This document shows, in pieces, positions 21,594 to 33,413 of a stretch of DNA of 64,000 nt; positions within the stretch are counted from its first letter, which is position 1; each line of letters begins with the position of its first letter. This DNA is from Galeruca laticollis (lineage: Eukaryota > Arthropoda > Insecta > Coleoptera > Chrysomelidae): the NCBI GenBank assembly GCA_963921935.1, contig OY998185.1, positions 62,449,717-62,513,716 on the forward strand. Reading direction: 5' to 3'. The notes beneath the pieces are model-generated. The model was not told the DNA's origin. It saw only the letters and a program-made list of their open reading frames with translations, and did not search any database. The position numbers and the translations under genes are program-made.

Positions 21594-23460
21594 GATAAGA
21601 ATATTGTAGATCAAATATAAAATACTGTAGATGACAAACCGAAAATTATAGTTGAATTATCGATTTTGTTTTTTAATAAGTAAAGTATAGGTTTGCGGAC
21701 GCAACGGTAAGTTTATATGAAAAACGGTTAATTTTGCAGTTGAAACACAGAATTTTACAGTTGGAACACTTGTATTTAGATCCTTTCATTTTGTATTATT
21801 TACTTTCATCCTACTCAATTTGTGTGAAATAATCAAGAGCTCAGAAAAAGTTGACAACTGAAGGTTTGTTAGGAAGATGCAAATATTATAGCACAAATAT
21901 AAAATATTGAATTTTGTTGTAGATAATGGTCAGTTTTGTATCAAAAATAGTTGATTTTGCAGTTGGAACACTTAACTTTACTGTTGGACGCATATTTTTC
22001 CATTTGGAACGAATAATTTTGTAGTTGGAACGCATATTTTTGCAGTTGGAACGTATACTTTTGCATATGAAATATTTAATTTAATTCAGAATCTTGGAAA
22101 TCAGAATTTTCCCTGTTATATTATAATTTTATCCCACTCAATTCGTGGGGAATTATCAAAAATATTGTACATCGGTTATAAAATGTTGTAAATGAAACAT
22201 TGAATTTTGTAGTCGAAAAATGTATTTGGAATAAGTTAGGATTAGTTTTGTAGGCGAAATGGTAAGTTTTATATGAAAAGAGTGATTTTTGCAGTAGGAA
22301 CACCTCATTTTGTAATTGGATCCCTACATTTTGCATAATTTACATGCATCCCTCTCCATTTTTGGGAAATCATCAATAGAGTTGGGCAAGAGTTGACAGC
22401 TGAAACATTGTTAGGAAGTTGAAAATATTATAGCTTAAATATAAAATATTGTAAATGAAACACTGAATTTTGTAGTAGTTGAAAAATGCATTTTGCATTA
22501 GTAACGTCTAGTTTTGCAGACGAAACAGTAAGTTTCATATGCAAAACTGTTAAATTTATTAAATTGGAACAGTTAATTTTGCAGTTGAAATACCTAATTT
22601 TGCATTTGGAACACCTAATTTTGTAGTGAGATTCCTCCATTTTGTATAATTTACTATAACCCCAGTCAATTTATAGGAAGTCATCAGTAGAGCTTGACAA
22701 CTGTTGTCAACCGAAGATGAAGATATTATAGCTCATTTATAAAGCATTGTAAATGAAACACTGGCTTTTGTAGTTGAAATGTGGATTTAAATAAGTAACG
22801 TTAATTTTATAGACGAAATAGTAAGTTTTATATGAAAATCAGTTAATTATGCGCATGGAACAGTTAATTTTGCAGTTGAAACTCCCTTTTTGTAGTTAGA
22901 TCCTTCCATTTTGAATAACAACTTATTATGTTGGATCCTCATTTTATTTCAATTTCAAATAATTGAATTTGTGGGAAGTCATTAATAGAGACCTCAGCAA
23001 GAGTTTATTGATGACTATGAAATAAGAAACACCCACTTTTTTATAAAGGACACTCAAGTTTGAAGAACGAAGGTTTGATTTTGCAGATGAAACTGTTGGT
23101 TTTGTATTTGGAACACTCAATTTTCCAGTTGAAACACTTAGTATTCCAAATGTAATAATGAATTTTCAAGTAGAAACTTTTTATTTTGCAGTTGAAACAC
23201 CTTTTTTGCAGGTGGAACAATATGTTCGAATTGAGAATTCGTTTTATTCATTTTCAAACAATTATGAATGAATTTTAATTTTGCAGATTGGGGACAATCA
23301 GTTTTATATATAGAACACTCAATGATGCAGTTGGAACAACTGAGGCTTCAGTTGAATTCAATTTTGCACTTGAAATACTAAATTTTACAGCTGGAACATT
23401 CAATTTTCTAGATGAAATTGAAATAATTTATTTCGCAAGGGGAACAATTAATTTGCGATG

Positions 23461-24240
23461 TTCGAATTAGCAATTATTCTCGTTTAATTAAGATTCGAAC
23501 GCTTATTGCAAGCACTGAATTTTGAAAAGAATACATTCATTTTTGCAGATGGAACGGTCAGTTTTACACCAAGAGGACTCAATATTGCAGTTGGAACAGT
23601 TGAGTTTTCAGTTGGAATATTGTATTTTCCAATTGAAATACTCAATTTCGTAGCTTCAACACTCAATTTTCCAGTTGAAATGTTTTATTTTGCAGTTGAA
23701 ACACTTTATTTTGCAGGTGGAACAATTGATTTGTTAAGTTCGAATTGAGAATTATCCTCGATTTATTCATTTTCAAACATTTAAAGAGAGTACTGAATTT
23801 TGAAAATGATACATTTATTTTTGCAAATGGAACGGTCAGTTTTACACCTAGAGTACTCAATATAGCAGTTGGAAGAATTGAGTTTTCAGTTGGAACATTC
23901 AATTTTCCAATTGAAATACTCAATTTCGTAGCTTCAACACTCAATTTTCCAGTTGAAATGTTTTATTTTGCAGTTGAAACACTTTATTTTGCAGGTGGAA
24001 CAATTGATTTGTTAAGTTCGAATTGAGAATTATCCTCGATTTATACATTTTCAAACATTTAAAGAGAGTGCTGAATTTTGAAAATGATACATTTATTTTT
24101 GCAAATGGAACGGTCAGTTTTACACCTAGAGTACTCAAAATAGCAGTTGGAACAATTGAGTTTTCAGTTGGAACATTCAATTTTCCAATTGAAATACTCA
24201 ATTTTGCAGCTTTAACACTTAATTCTCCTGTTTAAATGTA
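23461..24240. repeat. 278 bp higher-order tandem repeat, about 2.8 copies
   Basis: Units begin near 23461, 23739 and 24017, each with TTCGAATT..., CTGAATTTTGAAAA, a GGAACGGTCAGTTTTACACC block and a run of 21 bp units. The second and third units are nearly identical. The first is more diverged and the last is cut by the ds exon. Confidence 0.85.
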
Positions 24241-24265
24241 TTATTTTGGAGTTGGAACTACTTAC

Positions 24266-24514
24266 CGCTGATTTGATTGATTTGAAAACTGCTATTTGCA
24301 GGTATCAAGCTGTATCTGATGGCAGCGTTTTGTCCGATATCCGCATCTGTAGCCGTAACTTTCCCAACTGACGTACCTCTTCTCAAATTTTCCTCTATAC
24401 TGAATTCGTAAGAATCGTTTGCAAAAATTGGATCGTTATCGTTGGCATCCAGGATTTCTAGAAGTACCTTAGTAGTGGTTGTTTCTGATGGAGTGCCGTT
24501 ATCAGTTGCAGCAA
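24266..24514 (-). CDS. ds: dachsous, cadherin-repeat exon (fourth visible)
   Basis: The acceptor TCTCCCAG ends at 24515 and the donor GTAAG begins at 24265. It enters in phase 1 and leaves in phase 1. It encodes VAATDNGTPSET, the linker ILDANDNDPIF and most of the next repeat (IEENLRRGTSV, TATDADIGQNAAIRY, FQINQIS). The 1-base overhang joins the next exon (GEITTKESLDRE) perfectly. The 21 bp minisatellite begins about 20 bp beyond its donor site. Confidence 0.92.
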
Positions 24515-24619
24515 CTGGGAGAATAAAAAGAGTTTCACATAACACAATGTTCAAATTAAAAGAATATTTCGTTATTAAAATTCATTTATTTATTCATTAT
24601 TAAATAATATTTCACTCAC

Positions 24620-24806
24620 CTGTCAAAACGTATTTATCTTTCGTTTCTCTGTCCAAAGGAGCGCGCAGATAAAGCCAACCGTTATTGGGGAAAATTCCGA
24701 AAATTTCTTGATTGTCAATATCATCAGATGAATTCGAAGATATGAGCCGGTATGTTATTCTAGCATTGTTGCCACTATCGGCGTCTATAGCTGTAAGCTG
24801 AAGAAT
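24620..24806 (-). CDS. ds: dachsous, cadherin-repeat exon (third visible)
   Basis: The acceptor TTGTTGCAG ends at 24807 and the donor GTGAG begins at 24619. It starts in phase 0 with ILQLTAIDADSGNNARITY and ends PLDRETKDKYVLT plus one base. It is the middle of a cadherin repeat whose start (NEYSLSILESLAINTR) is in the exon 21 kb upstream and whose end is in the exon 105 bp downstream. The phase match across the 20,988 bp intron is exact. Confidence 0.92.
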
Positions 24807-25555
24807 CTGCAACAAAAAAATTATTAGTGAATATTCCTAATATTATTAATAAAAACCTTTATTACTTCAGATGATTAAACAATTTTATAGTTCGATCATT
24901 TTCAAAGATACAGAGAAATTATTAGCATATATCTATAGTTTCATGGTTTTTTAGTATAGGAAAGTTGGCTTTGAAAACTTTTCTCACAACCTGAATTAAA
25001 TTCAAAACTTTATATACATAGTATGATATTAGTTTTTAAAGTCGTTTCAGTCTACGCAATCTCTTGAACAAGATTTGGTTCAATATATTGTACAAATTGT
25101 TTGGCCTAACATTGCTCACTGTTTACACACTATGCCACTTTTCCTCACAGAAAAGTCAATATCATTTTTTTTGACAATCTAACATATAGGGTTGTCCAAA
25201 AAAACCGGAATTTCCTTTTTTATTGATATTTTTTTTATTTATAGGTCGATTTTATTGATGTCGGTTTTGTTTAAAAGATAATTGATCAAGACACACTACT
25301 AATCTAATATTTCGCGTTTTGTTTAAAAAACAAAATAGCGGACACATCCAAACTTTATCAAACTTTAAAACTGACTGGAAATTTTTTGTTTTGCACTGTA
25401 TATGTTTGCGAATTATTTTACGAAAGTTCAGACATTTGTGAATGTAACGAGAGGTCAAACATAGAAATCGGTCAAAAATTTTCTGATGTATGGCTCGAAA
25501 AAAACAAGTATGTTATTACATAGTAAATTTTAATTTCTTTCGACATTTTCCAAAA
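24807..25555. other. ds intron DNA, nothing recognised
   Basis: A CTAACATATAGGGTTGTCC block near 25180 resembles a mariner-type terminus but has no partner nearby. No coding signal. Confidence 0.4.
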
Positions 25556-26075
25556 TCAAGTGGGCGAATGTCAAATATTGTTGCTTGTAGTTAATCAAAA
25601 TTGTTGATATAGTCCATATCTGGATAATAGCAGCCCAGCAACAAATTTCTCGACTGCTTTTTAATTGATTTTCGTTGTATTTTACCCGCCATTGCTTAGC
25701 AACAAATTGCACTACTGATTTTAGAGCTATATAGTCCATATTTGGCTAGTAGCAGCCCAGCAACGAATTCGAAATTCAACGTGTTTCAGTAGCCAGTGCC
25801 TAGCAACAAATTGCCCTACTGATTTTAAAGCGATATAGTTAATATTTGTTCAGTAATACACCAGCAACAAATTCCTCGAGTATTTTTTTATCGAAATTCA
25901 TCGTGTTTAAGTAGCGATAGCCTAGGAACGCATTGCCCTACTGATTTTAAAGCTATATAGTCCATATTTGGCCAGTAGCAGCCCACCAACAAATTCGAAA
26001 TTCATCGTGTTTCAGTAGCCATGGCCTAGCAACAAATTGCCCTACTGATTTTAAAGCGATGTAGTCCGTATGTGG
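25556..26075. repeat. Tandem repeat, alternating units of about 104 and 122 bp
   Basis: GCCCTACTGATTTTAAAGCGATATAG and related blocks place ACTGATT at 25714, 25818, 25940 and 26044. Between them lie TAGCAGCCCAGCAACAAATTC and TTCATCGTGTTTCAGTAGCC. The alternation of 104 and 122 suggests a two-part higher-order unit. No coding capacity. Confidence 0.75.
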
Positions 26076-28430
26076 ACAGTGATACACAACAAAGTAGCTG
26101 CAAATTCCTGTGCATTTAGTTTTTTTCAATATTACTTATTTTTATAGTTAGAGCGTGTGGCTACGCTAGCTTAATATTACACTAGCATAGTTTGCGTTTT
26201 CTTGGAAACGGCATTAGCAACAAAATCAAGCTCAGCATTACAAATTAGCAACAAATTATTAGCCTGGTTGAAGGATGCCCTGTAAAATGGCTACGCTAGC
26301 ATAATATACATCGTAATATCGATGTCAATCGTCCAAATCAAAAGCTGAATATAATGTTCTATGATCTTAGTTAAATGTGAAAAATAAAAGATAACCTAAC
26401 AAAACTCACAATAACCCTAAATAACAATAAAAGCCTGCAAAAAAACTAACAAACAAGCCACAGAAACGTTAATAAACTTGAAACTATAAACAATCAACCA
26501 TCAACTAGGTTAGTTTACAGTTCGTAATAATATATATCCACTGGGCATGCGCTCGGTTTAGAAATATTGTAGAAATAGAACATTATTTTTCTACACAATT
26601 TTTTGTCCAATCTATGTGTTTAAATCAATCTGTTGTATGCTAAATATACCGTTCGAGATATTGAACCAAATATTGTGTAAGGAATTGCGTAGTCTAAAAT
26701 AGTCTTTATTCTAGGAACTTTTGATGGAAAGCTGTCACACATTTATTATTCGCACCTGGTATTTATCATATTATTCAGTTAGTTAATAAACAAGCGCGGT
26801 TCAAACCACAACGTTGATTGTTTAAAATTAACAAATGTTCGAGGGATTAATTTGTTTTCGCGAAAATGTTAACAACAAACACGCCCACCCTATTTAGATT
26901 CAGACAACACTTTATACATTCCAACATATCCAGACTTGGTTAATGTAAGAATTATTACTTTTCTCATGGAGTTTACAATAATTTATCAATTGTTTACTTA
27001 CTTAATTGCTCGACCGTTTCATACTTTAATAGCTAATATTTGAAGAGAACGGATTTAATGAACAAATAACATAAAGTAAATCATCATATACAGGAGAAAA
27101 AATGAGTATATTGTGCAACAATTTGAATTTTTCTCAGGAGTGTGGAAGTTTGTAGCACAAACAACTAATAGAGAAAAGAGGAAATCGTAAGACAGAGCTA
27201 ATAATATATAAAGAACTGAATAAAATTACTAGAAGGAAGTGTAGAGTAACAAAAGAGAATTGGATTGGTCAATATTTTAAAGTCTTAGATTCCAATTGGC
27301 TAATTTTCTAACAATAAAATAAAAGTTTGAGGAAAAATTCCCATAACTATGGCATATAAGTACTTTGCGTGCGTTGAACTTGAATAAAATAAAGTTTACT
27401 AACAATAAAAAAAATCGTTTTATATGGCTAATAAATTATGTGTAGCCAGTTGTAATCAGAACCAATTACGATCATAAATGTTTAACGTTTTTCAAATTGA
27501 TGAAAATTAGATGGTATTTTGAAAGTGCGTGGTAAGTTCTACCTCCAACTAAGTTCCTGTGTATCTAATTAGATACGTAGATAATTTTTCGAATGATTAC
27601 GCAGCACGTATGATTAACAAATAATTACTTCCGTCATATAATATTTAAATTATTATTTATTGTTTACCGGTATCCACGAAATTAAAAATTAATAATATTC
27701 TGTAATTTTATGTACAGTTTTTAAACCCTGGCGTATTTAAATGCAGACAACCAACATTACACGAAGCGTATCTAAACATAATGTAATGTTTTTATTACGA
27801 ATTAAAGAATTTTTGGATATAAAAATGAAAAATTCGAAATGTTATGTTAGATAGAACAGCGATTTTAACTTTTATATTTTGTATTTGCCAAATGTACATT
27901 TTTGATATATACCAACGATATGTGCGTTTTTAAGTGCGAAAACCCGTATATTTTATAGTTTTCTGTTACCGTTTTTTATGCATACAAACTGTCCATGAAC
28001 AATATTTATAGAAGAAATTCAAATATAACTTTTGATCACCCGTCGTATATAGTCTGATATTAAAATGACCAATTCAAATCGTATTGATTCTGAAAGAACC
28101 TAAAAGCCAGGAAATTCTTCGCGAAACCTTTCATTATCCACGTATAAAAAGTGCAATAAATAAAAAATCAACATCAGCAACAATAGGCGTTAAGGAACAA
28201 TAGACCATTGTTTGTTTTGCAGTATTTTAGTAGACTTATGCAAATTCGTGAAGTATCAGAGGGTATTTGCCTTATTATCTGGACGTTTTTTGATGCTCCT
28301 ACTTCAATATTAAATAACAGCTTTGTCATCGTATTTTAATTTAACCTGCTAAACGATAATAATATAGTCAGATTAAAATAAAAAACATATTAATATAATA
28401 AAACAATACGAAACACAACAAACCAGCTTA
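26076..28430. other. 2.4 kb of ds intron DNA, nothing firm
   Basis: TGGCTACGCTAGCATAATAT and a near copy recur at about 26158 and 26288. Otherwise the stretch is AT-rich without open frames of note or families I recognise. Confidence 0.45.
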
Positions 28431-28875
28431 GAGGTGCTTCATAGATCTGCAGAAAACATTTGATCGGGTCGAGTTAGAAAATGTACATTTACTATACGAC
28501 AGATAAATATAGCGGCAAGAAGATTTATGGGGAACTCACTGAACCAATCCCTGTAGAAAAGGAAATACGACAGGGAGATTCACTGACCCCACTCCTTTTT
28601 AACATAATTATGGATGAAATAATAAGGCAAGTACGGAGTTTGAGTAGATACAAGATGAGTGACCGCAAAGTTATGTGCGATGTAGCAGAAAACGAAGACG
28701 ACTTCCATCGCTTCAATTGTATAGCAAAGTCCCTCAATATGATAATTTCTACCACCAAAACAAAAACCCTCACAAACATGTAGTTGACGACAAAGTAATA
28801 CAGCAGGAAATGAAACTCAAATATCTCGGTATAGACCTATTCGGATATGGTGATATCGACACAGAGTTCAGATAA
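28431..28875 (+). pseudogene. RTE-like LINE reverse transcriptase fragment
   Basis: The frames read EKEIRQGDSLTPLLFNIIMDEIIRQV (motif B), a decayed YADD region (VMCDVAENEDDFHRF), SLNMIISTTKTKT, then VIQQEMKLKYLGIDLFGYGDI in a shifted frame. This order is known from insect RTE-like endonuclease-reverse transcriptases. Both ends are truncated and the catalytic YADD is lost. Confidence 0.82.
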
Positions 28876-29014
28876 CAAACAACAAAAGAATTAGATTAGA
28901 TTAGATTTTAACGGGGTTACAATCTACTGAAACCTAAGGTTTATTGTGCCCCCTCCCCCCTATCATAGCTGTTCTCGCTACTACTACAGCTCGCCTTCCA
29001 GTTCCAGGGTTCAA

Positions 29015-29245
29015 TTTGGAATTTTCTCGGAATTTTTTCGGGATTTTTCTCGGGTTTTTTTCGGGATTTTTTTGGATTTTTCTCGGAATTTTTTCGGGAT
29101 TTTTCTTGGAATTTTTTCGGGATTTTTTTGGAATTTTTTCGGGATTTTTTTTGGAATTTTCTCGGAATTTTTTCGGGATTTTTTTGGATTTTTCTCGGAA
29201 TTTTTTCGGTATTTTTCTCGGAATTTTTTCGGGATTTTTTTGGAG
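29015..29245. repeat. Short tandem repeat, GGGATTTTTCTCGGAATTTTTTC type
   Basis: About 230 bp of imperfect GGGATTTTT / CGGAATTTT units with a period near 12 and higher-order 21-24 bp patterns. On the minus strand it is open in frame with the LINE ORF next to it and would code a Lys/Ile/Pro/Phe-rich tail. Confidence 0.85.
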
Positions 29246-31335
29246 GTTATATCCTCGCTCTTACAAGTTTCTTGTCCGAAGCGTTTCTTGCGTTGGCTTG
29301 CAATGGCGAGGCATTCCAGAACTAGGTGTTCCGGAGTTTCATCCTCCTCCCCACAGAATCTACACTCGTCCATTTCTGATACACATATTCTCATTAGGTG
29401 CTTCCTGAGGAGGCAGTATCCTGTTAGAAAGCCCGTGAGGAGCTGTAGCTTATTTGTACTCAGATCCAAATATTTTTTGGATCTAGCAGTGTCAAAGTCT
29501 CACAGGAACTTTTTGGAATGTTCCAACCTGGAAGGCACAGCCAGAGTGCTTCTCTTTCGGTTTCCTTCTTCTTCCGAAACTCTTTCTTATAGGAGCATTT
29601 TCCTACACCACAGAAAGGCTCCGGATAAATAAAGGGGGTTTGTGCTTCTTTCCTGGCAAGTGTATTGGCTTCTTCATTTCCTGTGATTCCCGAGTGGCCA
29701 GGAACCCAGACTAAAGAGACCCTGTTATTCTTGCCTAATTCGGCACTCCAATGCCAACTTTGAGTCAATGACATGGGAGCTGAATGCTTTGATAGCTGCT
29801 TGACTATCAGAATGGATCGATATGTCATATTTCTGATAGTTTCTTTCTAGATTAATTTCTACGCATCTCTCATCTCGTATTTCTGCCTGAAAGACGCTCG
29901 GAAAGGAGCCTAACGATAATGAGTATCTAGTGCCAGGCCCAAATACTCCAGCGGTGGTTTTTGAACCATCTGTATACCATGTAATGGAGTTTTCTTTGAG
30001 AGTTTGGGTGGTGTATTCCCTTTCCCAGTCTCTCCTCGTATTTAGCATCGTAGGAAATTCTTTTCGATACTTACTTTCTTGATCATTTCGTCAATGGGAA
30101 GATATGTATTTTGTTAGAGGGGACCAGGCTCCCTGATTTTTAATACTCTCATTACCTGAACCTTCCTTAGATATTCCAAGAATTGCCTCTTGGGTAGATC
30201 TTTCTATCACCAGATGTAGAGGTGTGAGATCTGTAATGATCTCAAGTGCCCTAGTTGGATACGTTCTCATAGCTCCAGTGATGCACACACAGGCAAGTCT
30301 TTGAACTTTGTCGAGGGTCTTCCTCGCGCTGTGCTGACTTGCTTTTGTACGCCAAACTATTGCCCCATACCTAATTGCTGGTCTCACAATCATGGCGTAC
30401 ATCCATCGCAGTATTTTTGGGCTACAGCCCCACCTCTTACCAGCTAGATTTTTCCACGCCATCAAAGCTTTACTAGCAGTTATTTCAACATGCTTATTCC
30501 ACAGAAGCTTACTGTCTAGGGTTATCCCTAGATATTTAACTTCTGATTTCCATTCTATGATTTCCCCGTTTAAGGATATGAGTTTCATTGCTGGAAGTGT
30601 TCTTTTCCAGGTAAATGGAATTACTATGATCTTGTTTGGGTTAATGATTAGCCCCACTGACAAACAACATTTCTCAATTATTCTGAGGCCCTTTTGTAAT
30701 AAATCATACAAGGTGCTCTCGAATTTGCCTCTGACTATTAGAACTATGTCATCAGCATAGCCCATATATTCGAAACCAAGCTCCGTTAGCCTATAGAGCA
30801 ACTCATCTACTACGAGGCTCGATAGAAGGGGAGTATCACTCCTCCTTGAGGTGTCCCCCGAGCGGCTTTAACTGAGGTGGTTTGATTCCCCACCTATGTC
30901 TCAGCTATCCTCGTCAACAACTCATGCATCCATTTTACAATGGTTTCATTTACTCCTCGCCTTTTTAGTGCTTCTTTGACAGACACATGAGTTGTGTTGT
31001 CAAAGGCCCCTGATATATCCAGGAATGCGCACATTGCGATTTCTTTGTTGTTCCTAGTTCTCTGGATGACTTCTGTCAGCTGATACAGAGCCGTCTCAGT
31101 TGATCGACCCGCTCTGTAGGCATGCTGACATTTATGAAGTGGTATATTCTTCAGATTCTCTGTTCTTACGTAGTTATCCACTTTCTCCATCGTTTTGAGT
31201 AGGAGCGATGTTAGACAGATGTGTCTAAAAGATCGGGGATCGGTCCCATCTTTTTTCCCTATTTTTGGTATGAAGGTTGTAGATTGTAGATTACAAAGGG
31301 GTCGATTGGCCAATAGCTGGCCTTTCCATACTGCG
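29246..31335 (-). pseudogene. I/R1/LOA-type LINE: reverse transcriptase, RNase H and zinc knuckle, 5' truncated
   Basis: Minus-strand motifs in order: FIPKIGKKDGTDPRSFRHI, AYRAGRSTETALYQL and CAFLDISGAFDNT (RT motif A), GYADDIVLIV (YADD box), VKYLGITLDSKL, then RNase H with TWYTDGSKT, FQAEI, IHSDSQAAI and WVPGHSGITGNEEAN, and a CRFCGEEDETPEHLVLEC zinc-knuckle-like end. Several frameshifts and stops separate the blocks, so it is dead. An RNase H domain fits the I/LOA/R1 group better than jockey. The 5' end is lost at about 31335, near a hairpin. Confidence 0.9.
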
Positions 31336-31354
31336 ATCTGAAATAGTTATTTAT

Positions 31355-31440
31355 GTAACAAGTGTGTAAAGTAGCATTTTTTCGACGAATGTGAATATTC
31401 GTATATAATCACATGAGTCGAAAAAAGGCCTTTACACACG
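31355..31440. repeat. Hairpin GTGTGTAAAG...TTTTTCGAC / GTCGAAAAA...CTTTACACAC
   Basis: Imperfect inverted repeat of about 25 bp arms around a centre rich in ATATTCGTATATAAT. Similar palindromic patches occur at 32245 and 33300 around Crypton fragments, so they may be element ends. That link is inference. Confidence 0.55.
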
Positions 31441-31644
31441 AATTGCATACACTATTTTTTCTACTGCCGAAAATTTTATCAAAATACAGAAGTTTAATAG
31501 TAATTTTCTTTGAGCACTAAAGTATAATGCTTTTATTGATTCTTAACAAAATATATTATATATTGATTAATATTTTCAACATTTTAATCAAAATTACAAC
31601 AAATTAACAAAACAACAGACTAATTCAATTATTAACAATACTAA

Positions 31645-31860
31645 TATTAAAGGTGCAATTTGTGCACTCGGACATTTTCGGAATATTTTGTTATTTTATT
31701 TTTCCTACACCATTCTTTAATCAAATTGTATTTTGTTTCGTAAATATTCATAGATTTTTGGGGCAATAAATCATTAGAAGCATTCTGTGCTTTGCGTAAT
31801 ATGTTTGATGGTGTATTTTCAAAATAATCTCCTGAGAGATCATCAGAGCAATCCATCTTT
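31645..31860 (-). pseudogene. Crypton-type element, N-terminal coding fragment
   Basis: The minus strand gives MDCSDDLSGDYF...LPQKSMNIYETKYNLIKEWC RKNKI. This resembles the N-terminal core-binding part of insect Crypton tyrosine recombinases, in which a similar YxKEYxxFxxWC pattern precedes the SENVLLAYF segment. Here that segment is broken (SENVRVHKL, then stop). It lies 3' of the C-terminal fragment at 32567 on the same strand, so the two cannot be one gene in normal order. Confidence 0.6.
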
Positions 31861-32244
31861 ATAATTATATGTACCTACCTATTCCGTTTTCTAAAAAAAG
31901 AGTCTAAAATAACATCATAGTTTTCTAAAAATGTTCAATACTTAAATATAAATACTTTTGCTTACCCTAGGTATAGTCGGAAGATCTCAATTTCAAATTT
32001 AAATGTCAGATTCAATGCACGCAGAAATGTCACTCACTGACAGCCAACTTATAGGTACCTATCTATGCACCGTATTGTATTATTTTCCAGTTTTCAATAA
32101 TTATCACGTATGTACTTTACTGAATTCTATATGTTTCAATCTCTGATTTAAAGAAAATTCAGATTTAATATTCGTTTATTCTACCTACCTATATTTTTAT
32201 AAGAATAGATAAAACTACATATAAATTGGAAGAAAAAGTCTTTA

Positions 32245-32365
32245 CGCACTAGTGCGGAAAATAGGATATTTCGTACGAGTGTGACAATATGATGAACCAC
32301 GAGCCGCAGGCGAGTGATTCATCATCTTGTCACACGAGTACGAAATATCCAGTTTCCGCACGAGT
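32245..32365. repeat. Large hairpin around ACGAGCCGCAGGCGAGTG
   Basis: CACTAGTGCGGAAAATAGGA...ATATTTCGTACGAGTGTGAC and its reverse complement GTCACACGAGTACGAAATAT...CCAGTTTCCGCACGAG flank a GATGAACCAC/GTGATTCATC stem and a GCCGCAGGCG tip. Arms of about 55 bp. It could be a recombinase binding site or an element end. Confidence 0.7.
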
Positions 32366-32566
32366 TGTACACTATACTTTTCCGACGACCCACATGAAAA
32401 TATATCGGATTTTGAAAATATGTTTGAACCACTAGTAATACAAGTTTTCACTCATAGACATTTTTCCAGTGAATTGCATTATTAATAAAGATATATTCGA
32501 TCACGGAAAGATAACAAATTTTATTGAACATTCAATATACATATTTAGGTACATTTTGGTCTCTAT

Positions 32567-33175
32567 TCAAGTACTATTAACATAGTAATTATTAATTGTT
32601 ATATTGGAACAATTGTTTAACACCAATGGAATATGACCATTTTCTTCAATTACACTTTGAACTGCCTGAGCCTTAATTCCTGTCACATTATTAGTTTCAA
32701 ATAATATACTCGAAGTTGATGGTCTCACAGTGACTGATTGTAATTCCGAACTGGTTGGGAATGATCTTGATGGTAGTTCCTCTGTGAATGTTGTTGCATG
32801 TTCTATAGACTGGGTTATACGATTGGATACTTCCATTTTTTTATCAATTGATTCATTGATATAAACCTCTGCGACTGTGCTGCTTTTCCAACCACCATGT
32901 CTTTTCAAAGTCAATAAGTCCACTGTCCACTAATATTGTAGCAGAAGAACGCCTGAACGAATAACCAGTGTAGATTTGTGGGTTTGGTAATTTCAAGAAT
33001 GTAGCGATTTATTTGGCCATTGCACCAAACTTGTTTATTCCTACAAACTGGGAGGTAAAATTTCCTTTTTGGTAATTGATGAAAAATCTCTTATTTTTAT
33101 CCACCATACTTTTGGGTCGTAGATCAGCATACTTTTTATACATTTCATAAATCAAATCAACGCACTGCCAGTAGG
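32567..33175 (-). pseudogene. Crypton-type tyrosine recombinase, C-terminal catalytic part
   Basis: The minus strand reads VDLIYEMYKKYADLRPKSM, then PNPQIYTGYSFRRSSATILV, then after a frameshift DLLTLKRHGGWKSSTVAEVY and a Ser/Thr-rich tail ending NCSNITINNYYVNST. The RRSSA box, LKRHGGW and the following Tyr (AEVY) are the catalytic pattern of insect Crypton tyrosine recombinases. One frameshift and one stop disrupt it. Cryptons move by recombination through DNA circles. No mate with intact ends is seen here. Confidence 0.8.
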
Positions 33176-33413
33176 TATTAATATGTCATGAATTTATTTA
33201 AATATATGTCATTGTCACAGCTGCCTACAATTGTGTGAACATCAGAGTATAGGTACCTATTAGGTAAATAAGCACAACAATCCATCGGAACAGGTGACTG
33301 CGGAATATTTCGCACTAGTGCGAAATAGATAACTTTGTGCGCTAGTTTAGAGTGCGAAATGATACGTTTTTCATGCAGGTCGTTGGAAAAGATCTTTTGT
33401 GTATACCCTCCAT
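33176..33413. other. Short gap with palindrome TTTCGCACTAGTGCGAAAT
   Basis: The perfect palindrome at about 33307-33325 repeats the CACTAGTGCG core seen near 32246, which supports a shared element end. No coding. Confidence 0.5.

Larger units (their letters stand above)
19480..24245. repeat. 4.8 kb minisatellite, 21 bp core unit (TTTTGCAGTTGAAACACTTAA type)
   Basis: The words TTTTGCAGTTGAAACA and TTTTGCAGTTGGAACA, with variants (TTCCAGTTG, TGTAGTTGG, TGCATCTGG), recur about every 21 bp through most of the interval. They are broken by longer unit-specific spacers such as CATCCCACTCAATTTGTGGGAA. Because 21 is a multiple of three, both strands stay open for long stretches as 7-residue repeats (FQLQNKV type on the minus strand, FAVETLY type on the plus strand). 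I regard these frames as by-products. The array ends about 20 bp from a ds splice donor. Confidence 0.9.

Noticed and set aside
19473..24235. Many frames of 60-98 codons on both strands
   Set aside because: All are products of the 21 bp minisatellite unit and of its 822 and 278 bp higher-order copies.
25711..26060. Possible CRISPR-like array because of regular spacing
   Set aside because: Both parts of the unit repeat, there are no unique spacers, and this is eukaryotic DNA; it is an ordinary tandem repeat.
29011..29632. Plus-strand frames of 154 and 228 codons with FFGIFLGFF repeats
   Set aside because: They are the antisense of a short tandem repeat and of the LINE tail; the sense information is on the minus strand.
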